DNA from: CAYZBF01 sp964476585
GTDB lineage: Bacteria; Hydrothermota; UBA3072
Length of the DNA stretch: 45,092 bases
Reading direction: 5' to 3'
Assembly: GCA_964476585.1 (NCBI GenBank)
Contig: CAYZBF010000016.1
Location: 1-45,092 of the forward strand
The notes under the pieces were generated by a model. The model made no database searches, was not told where the DNA came from, and saw only the letters and a program-made list of their open reading frames with translations. The number at the start of each line of letters is the position of its first letter. The stretch's first letter is position 1. The position numbers and the translations under genes are program-made. Positions 41,152 to 45,092 of this stretch are shown here, in pieces.

Positions 41152-43020
41152 TTATGCGAATTTATTGGGTGTTATATAATCGCCATATTTTTTCTTGGCT
41201 TCGTTAAGTCTCTGGCGCTGCGACTCTAATGTCTCAAACAGAATCTCAGGTGCATCAATAACCTGGGTTTTATATATCTTTTTGATCCGTTCAATCTTGG
41301 CAAGATTTTCAGGAATTCGGATCACAAACTGTTTATTATAATCCTCTATACTATAATCTTTGTTCAGAACTTCTTTGAAGAGCACCTTGAGATCTTCGTA
41401 CTCTGGAATACGTCCTGTTGGAGTATCAATAGCACCAACATCGTTATGAACCCGTAATTCCGCCCACTTGTACCAAACCTTTTTATCGGTTTTTGCATTC
41501 AAGAAATTACCATCTTTATCCTTTAAAAAGTAATTAACCGAGAAGATAAGGGGTGCTCTCCTAAGGTCCTTAGCAAAATTAAGATTAGCCTGTATATATT
41601 TCCATATCGATATGGATAGAAAATCGAGATTCGACATGAGATTAAATTTTCTGACGCCTTCTTTCCCTAATGTCGCTGCAGTAGTTTCAGACTCCAGGGA
41701 AGCACCTTTAGTAATTATGCCATGTGTCCAGTCAAATGATTCCTCAATTGGAACCCATGTATCTGAATCCCTACCACCATAAACAATACCTCCAACCTCA
41801 ACACCTGCTGGATCATGGAGTGCAGTATCGAGATTAATGAAATTTTCTAAGGAAATGGTAAAGCGTGCATTTCGATGAGAGACAGTGATTTCTTTGCCTT
41901 CTTTATCCTTTTTACCCATATACCATTCGTCTGAATGATTATGGCCCTTTGGAGGCACTTTACCATCTTTACCAATCCAGTGCACACCCTTTTCTGGAGT
42001 CATTAATACATTTGAGAATATTATTTCTGTCGGAGTATGTAAAGCTTTCCATATACCGGGATCATCCTTTGAATTGATGCCCATTATAATACCAAACACT
42101 CCTTTTTCCACATTTACTGCACGAACCTTTCCTTCTATCTTTCTGAGATACGCTATATCGTCCCCCACAACTGTCTCATTATCAAGCATAGCAGTAGATG
42201 TTTTGCCACATAGCGAAGGAAATGCTCCAGTAAAGTATGTAACACGATTATTGGGACCATGCACGCCCATAACCAGCATATGTTCGGTTAACCATCCTTC
42301 CTTAGAACCACGATGGATTGCAAGACGCATAGCCAGCTTTTTGAGTCCGATTGTATTACCGCCGTATTGGGTGTTTGCACTGTAGACAATATCATCCTCA
42401 AGATCAATATAGATACGCCGTTTATCCAGGTTCTTGCTCGTATTTCTTTCGTTAAGTTCGCCTGCAGAGTGAACGATCTTGAAGAATCGTGCAACTGGAT
42501 CCTGCCGGATGAACTCCTCATAACCCTGACGATATAATATGTCATCACTATGAGCAACATAGGCAGAATCCGTAAGTTGAATCGTCGGTTGTGAGAATTC
42601 GGAATTTGTGGGACCAAGGCAGAAAAAGCGCACGTATAGTTCTTTACCCTTCATTATGTCTTTCATAACCCCATGAATCTCCTCAAGGCATTCATCTCTA
42701 TGACCAGTCTTTATTGCGGAGTCAAGTTTAACGCCCTTAGGAACGAGAATTAAAGTGTTGGCTTTATCCCTTGCCTGGTCATAGTAGTTGTCAAAATGGA
42801 TAGTATGGCCATCCGTTCGTAGTTTAATCTCTTCGCCATTTCTGATGGCTGCATCCCTAATATATTTAATGTCCTGAGGCTCATCTGTGCATACAAAAAC
42901 CTTATCTGGATTGCAATGTTCAACATATTTTGCTATAAATTGGTGCAGATTAGGATTCTTGATTTTCATCAGTTTATTGTAACCTTCAACTCCTAATCTT
43001 TGTTTTAGAATATCATCCAT
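41152..43020 (-). CDS. pckG: Phosphoenolpyruvate carboxykinase (GTP)
   Basis: 622 residues, standard for the GTP-dependent class. The P-loop kinase motif with the reactive Cys is AFPSLCGKTSTAML. Also visible are GPNNRVTYFTGAFPS, a metal/PEP-binding GDDIAYLR, GGRDSDTWVPIEES and HNDVGAIDTPTGRIPEYEDL near the C-terminus. It interconverts oxaloacetate and PEP. A GAGGAGG site precedes the ATG. With citrate synthase, 2-hydroxyacid oxidation and larA nearby, it probably feeds gluconeogenesis from lactate-type substrates. It stands alone between larA (convergent) and the larC remnant. Confidence 0.97.
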   Translation of the reverse strand: MDDILKQRLGVEGYNKLMKIKNPNLHQFIAKYVEHCNPDKVFVCTDEPQDIKYIRDAAIRNGEEIKLRTDGHTIHFDNYYDQARDKANTLILVPKGVKLDSAIKTGHRDECLEEIHGVMKDIMKGKELYVRFFCLGPTNSEFSQPTIQLTDSAYVAHSDDILYRQGYEEFIRQDPVARFFKIVHSAGELNERNTSKNLDKRRIYIDLEDDIVYSANTQYGGNTIGLKKLAMRLAIHRGSKEGWLTEHMLVMGVHGPNNRVTYFTGAFPSLCGKTSTAMLDNETVVGDDIAYLRKIEGKVRAVNVEKGVFGIIMGINSKDDPGIWKALHTPTEIIFSNVLMTPEKGVHWIGKDGKVPPKGHNHSDEWYMGKKDKEGKEITVSHRNARFTISLENFINLDTALHDPAGVEVGGIVYGGRDSDTWVPIEESFDWTHGIITKGASLESETTAATLGKEGVRKFNLMSNLDFLSISIWKYIQANLNFAKDLRRAPLIFSVNYFLKDKDGNFLNAKTDKKVWYKWAELRVHNDVGAIDTPTGRIPEYEDLKVLFKEVLNKDYSIEDYNKQFVIRIPENLAKIERIKKIYKTQVIDAPEILFETLESQRQRLNEAKKKYGDYITPNKFA

Positions 43021-43097
43021 CTCTTTAACCTCCTCAATTTTTTATATGTTCAAAAAAATCCCATTAATAACAGCAGGACACACTTTTTAATATCAGT

Positions 43098-43125
43098 ATT
43101 ATATGTATTTTCATGAAAATTTCAA
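43098..43125 (-). promoter_or_regulatory. Promoter of pckG
   Basis: Minus-strand TTGAAA (43125-43120), a 16-bp spacer and a perfect TATAAT (43103-43098). It gives a leader of about 70 bases. Confidence 0.65.
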
Positions 43126-43287
43126 GGAAAAGGGTTTATTTTGTTCTTGAAATAAGCTAAATAGCTATCGCTAAATGTTATAACTCTTTAATTCGCATTT
43201 AGATATACGGATCATCACATAAGCAGAAGTTAGAATGATATACCATTCTTCTTCGATGTTAGAAACTAAGTTTGTTGTGAATATTAA

Positions 43288-43540
43288 ATGGAAAGGGAAG
43301 CAGATTTTGGTTATGATATAGTTGAAGATAAAGTAGGTTATAGTGCTGGAGAGAAGGATTTTGAGGATACCCCTAATGTCCTGCGTATTTTTTGGGGCCA
43401 TTAAGGTAGGATACTTAGGAGATGGGAAGATAAAATTCGCTCCGGAATATAAATCCTGTAAGAAATTAGCTACCTCAAAGAATATCCCTTTGCGCAAGAT
43501 TTATCAGGAAGTATATTGGGCTTTTGAGAAAAAAATATGA
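43288..43540 (+). pseudogene. larC: larC remnant, internally deleted and frameshifted
   Basis: Two frames join into a LarC-like (nickel-pincer cofactor cyclometallase) C-terminal part. Frame one, 43288-43404, includes VGYSAGEKDFEDTPNVLRI, matching the mid-protein GYGAGT(K/R)DxPDxPNVLR block. Frame two, about 43391-43540, reads IKVGYLGDGKIKFAPEYKSC then KKLATSKNIPLRKIYQE, matching the LarC C-terminus. The ~100 or more residues normally between these blocks (the TNIDDMNPE region) are missing, the frame shifts at a T/G run near 43388-43397, and the N-terminal half is absent. The rest of the gap from 43126 shows nothing recognisable. A minus-strand open frame here is a shadow. Confidence 0.8.
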
Positions 43541-43549
43541 GAGAATAAC

Positions 43550-43571
43550 GGAGCGCTCAATTGAACGCTCC
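43550..43571 (-). terminator. Hairpin terminator after the GlcF-like gene
   Basis: GGAGCG and CGCTCC flank a C/A mismatch and the self-complementary TCAATTGA, forming an 8-bp imperfect stem. On the minus strand it starts nine bases after the stop codon, and a TATTTTTTT run lies about 14 bases further on. Confidence 0.6.
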
Positions 43572-43580
43572 TATCTCTCT

Positions 43581-44639
43581 CTATCTCAATGCCTCCCAGA
43601 TAAGATCCATTAGATTTATAACCCTTATCTTTTTGCCATTGGATTCAGAAGCGTTTAGAAGACTGTATTCACAGGTAGGACACAAAGTACAAACAGTATC
43701 AACACCAGTTTCAATTGCTTGTTGCAGACGCTTTTTAGCCAATTTTCCAGCAAGCTCATCATTGGTTGCCAACAATCCACCCCCTCCTCCACAACATTCA
43801 GCATCTTTGCCATGTTTCTCCATCTCAACAAGATCTACTCCAATCCAATCAAGTATTTCTCTGGGTGCCCCTATCATATCCATGCCCCTGCTTAGATTGC
43901 AGGGATCATGGTAGGTAACACTGATTCCCAATTTTTTGGGGTTATTGGCAGGCAACCTTTTATAGATTTCCTCGATTATATAGGTTGGATTAAGATCTGG
44001 GTATGTTTTACTGATAAAGAAAGCACAGGTGGTACACATACAGATAAAATCTTTATACGGGAAGCGTTTGCGGAATTCATCCATTTGCTTCTTCAATCTA
44101 TCTTTATAGCCAAGAACTCCCTGAGGCATACCACAGCAGGTTTCATCTTCCACTACTAATGGTTTTATACCCAGTTTTTCAAGAATTTCGAGATACCTCT
44201 CGGTATCTTCCCTTCTTTCTTTTAATCGGCATCCAAGAAGCACGGGAACTTCTCCACTGCGTACTGGGGCCTTCAATTCTTTCCCGAAAATATTACCTGT
44301 TTCTTCGATCTTATCGAGAAGTTCTTCATGTTCCTCATATTTGAACCCGGCTTCAACTAAGTCCGCCCTGGCTGCTTGGAGTATATCGGGGACATTGACA
44401 TCAGCAGAACATTTTTCAACACAATCCCTGCAGAATGAGCACTCATAGATTTTCTCTGCAATGTACTGGGATGGTTCAAGATCTCCCTTCAGTAAACCAT
44501 GGGATAAAATGACCTTTCCCCTCGGACCATCCGATTCCCAGTGTTTTTCTTTAAATATTGGGCAACCTTCAAAACAGTATCCACAACGGATACAGATATT
44601 CATTTCATCTTCCCACTCGTTTAAGTATTTCGTTTTCAT
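43581..44639 (-). CDS. GlcF/heterodisulfide reductase-like Fe-S oxidoreductase
   Basis: 352 residues. Two 4Fe-4S motifs at the N-terminus (CIRCGYCFEGCP and CSFCRDCVEKCS) are followed by two Cys-rich CCG domains (ETCCGMPQG with CTTCAFF, and AECCGGGGG with CPTCEYS). This is the layout of GlcF, LldE/LutA and HdrB-type proteins that carry electrons from a flavin dehydrogenase to quinone or another acceptor. It follows the GlcD-like gene by 11 bases, so they form a dehydrogenase pair. The substrate is probably lactate or glycolate, by context only. Confidence 0.92.
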   Translation of the reverse strand: MKTKYLNEWEDEMNICIRCGYCFEGCPIFKEKHWESDGPRGKVILSHGLLKGDLEPSQYIAEKIYECSFCRDCVEKCSADVNVPDILQAARADLVEAGFKYEEHEELLDKIEETGNIFGKELKAPVRSGEVPVLLGCRLKERREDTERYLEILEKLGIKPLVVEDETCCGMPQGVLGYKDRLKKQMDEFRKRFPYKDFICMCTTCAFFISKTYPDLNPTYIIEEIYKRLPANNPKKLGISVTYHDPCNLSRGMDMIGAPREILDWIGVDLVEMEKHGKDAECCGGGGGLLATNDELAGKLAKKRLQQAIETGVDTVCTLCPTCEYSLLNASESNGKKIRVINLMDLIWEALR

Positions 44640-44650
44640 CCCGGCCTACT

Positions 44651-45092
44651 TCATTTTTCCTTAATCCTGTATCTCAAATCAGTTGCATTTACCCAGTCAT
44701 CAGGTGCATCCATCATCTTATGAGGATTCAGGATATTATTGGGGTCCAAAGCTTTCTTGACAGCTTTCATTATAGGTATGAGATCCTTTCTTGCTTTCTT
44801 CCAGGAAGGGGCTTTTGAGAGTCCAATTCCGTGCTCTCCCGATGTAATACCTCCGACTGAATCAATAAACTCATATATTTCAGAGACCGCATTTCGTGCA
44901 TCCTCCCATTGTCCTTTGGCTGATGGGTTGAGTAGAATTTTGGTATGAACGACACCGGAACCGCAGTGACCATAGGCAGTCATAATTACATTATTTCGCT
45001 CGGCGATATCGTGGATAGCTCGTGCTGTTGCTGCCATTTTTGAATTCGGAACTGCCATATCATCAGCCAGATCAGCACAGACAATTCCTTCT
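44651..45092 (-). CDS. GlcD-like FAD-linked 2-hydroxyacid dehydrogenase, 5' end outside window
   Basis: The C-terminal 147 codons are visible; the frame stays open upstream of the internal Met at 45058 to the window edge. YGHCGSGVVHTKILLNP corresponds to the GHxGDGNxH motif, and SGEHGIGLSKAPSWKK to the conserved C-terminal flavin-domain signature. Note GHCGSGVVH in place of the usual GHxGDGNxH. It pairs with the GlcF-like gene downstream and is a distant paralogue of the GlcD-like protein at 27952. Confidence 0.9.
   Translation of the reverse strand, partial: EGIVCADLADDMAVPNSKMAATARAIHDIAERNNVIMTAYGHCGSGVVHTKILLNPSAKGQWEDARNAVSEIYEFIDSVGGITSGEHGIGLSKAPSWKKARKDLIPIMKAVKKALDPNNILNPHKMMDAPDDWVNATDLRYRIKEK

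Noticed and set aside
43171..43497. Minus-strand 108-codon open frame
   Set aside because: It is antisense to the larC remnant, has no ribosome site and no recognisable protein features.

Overview
The window reads as a low-GC, Gram-negative-type anaerobe carrying outer-surface proteins with type IX-like C-terminal sorting domains and a gingipain-family peptidase. It also has a late lipid A-type acyltransferase, ferredoxin-linked oxidoreductases, GTP-type PEP carboxykinase and GCCACAGAG-type intergenic repeats. The mix suits an uncultivated FCB-superphylum lineage of the WOR-3/TA06/Stahlbacteria kind; that placement is inferred from protein style only. A 120-N scaffold gap shows this is a draft assembly.

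Layout. 1-4.5 kb: a partial DDAH-like amidinohydrolase gene (minus), divergent from a heterodimeric ABC exporter pair (plus). 4.5-6 kb: an intergenic inverted repeat, then tatA overlapping the gene for its probable Tat substrate (minus), with a MITE-like element in the leader. 6-19.6 kb: an accessory surface-protein island with three large secreted mosaic proteins (DNRLRE-like, DUF5060/glycosidase, DUF2341 and LamG-like modules), each ending in nearly the same ~90-residue sorting domain, followed by a C25 cysteine peptidase. Promoter-leader cassettes, module-coding DNA and 3' flanks recur as direct repeats; a 24-codon remnant of a second C25 gene and a promoter cassette with no gene mark past recombination. 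19.6-29.3 kb (minus): iorAB, a WecA/MraY-type transferase, an FAD oxidoreductase and a GT4 glycosyltransferase form one run; a GlcD-like dehydrogenase, upp and two glycosyltransferases form another. 29.4-34.5 kb (plus): a protein operon (acyltransferase, GT2, surE, pcm) bracketed by two proline tRNA genes, then uvrC. 34.5-39.5 kb (minus): citrate synthase, LeuCD-type hydro-lyase, isocitrate dehydrogenase and a TPR protein, a compact oxidative-arm TCA operon in which the LeuCD-type enzyme may serve as aconitase. 39.5-45 kb: lactate racemase larA, pckG (minus), a larC remnant, and a GlcF/GlcD-like pair (minus, cut by the window end).

The metabolic genes fit together as 2-hydroxyacid (lactate/glycolate-type) oxidation, PEP formation from oxaloacetate and 2-oxoacid/ferredoxin chemistry. 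Three genes needed correction from plain ATG-based ORF calls: the WecA-like gene (probable CTG start, 74 residues longer), larA (probable ATA start, 42 residues longer) and the LeuD-type subunit (65 residues shorter). The partial DDAH gene and the larC remnant are easy to miss. Most readable promoters are TTGACA-like with a 16-17 bp spacer, and one (GlcD-like gene) predicts a leaderless mRNA. The most interesting part is the self-recombining surface-protein island.
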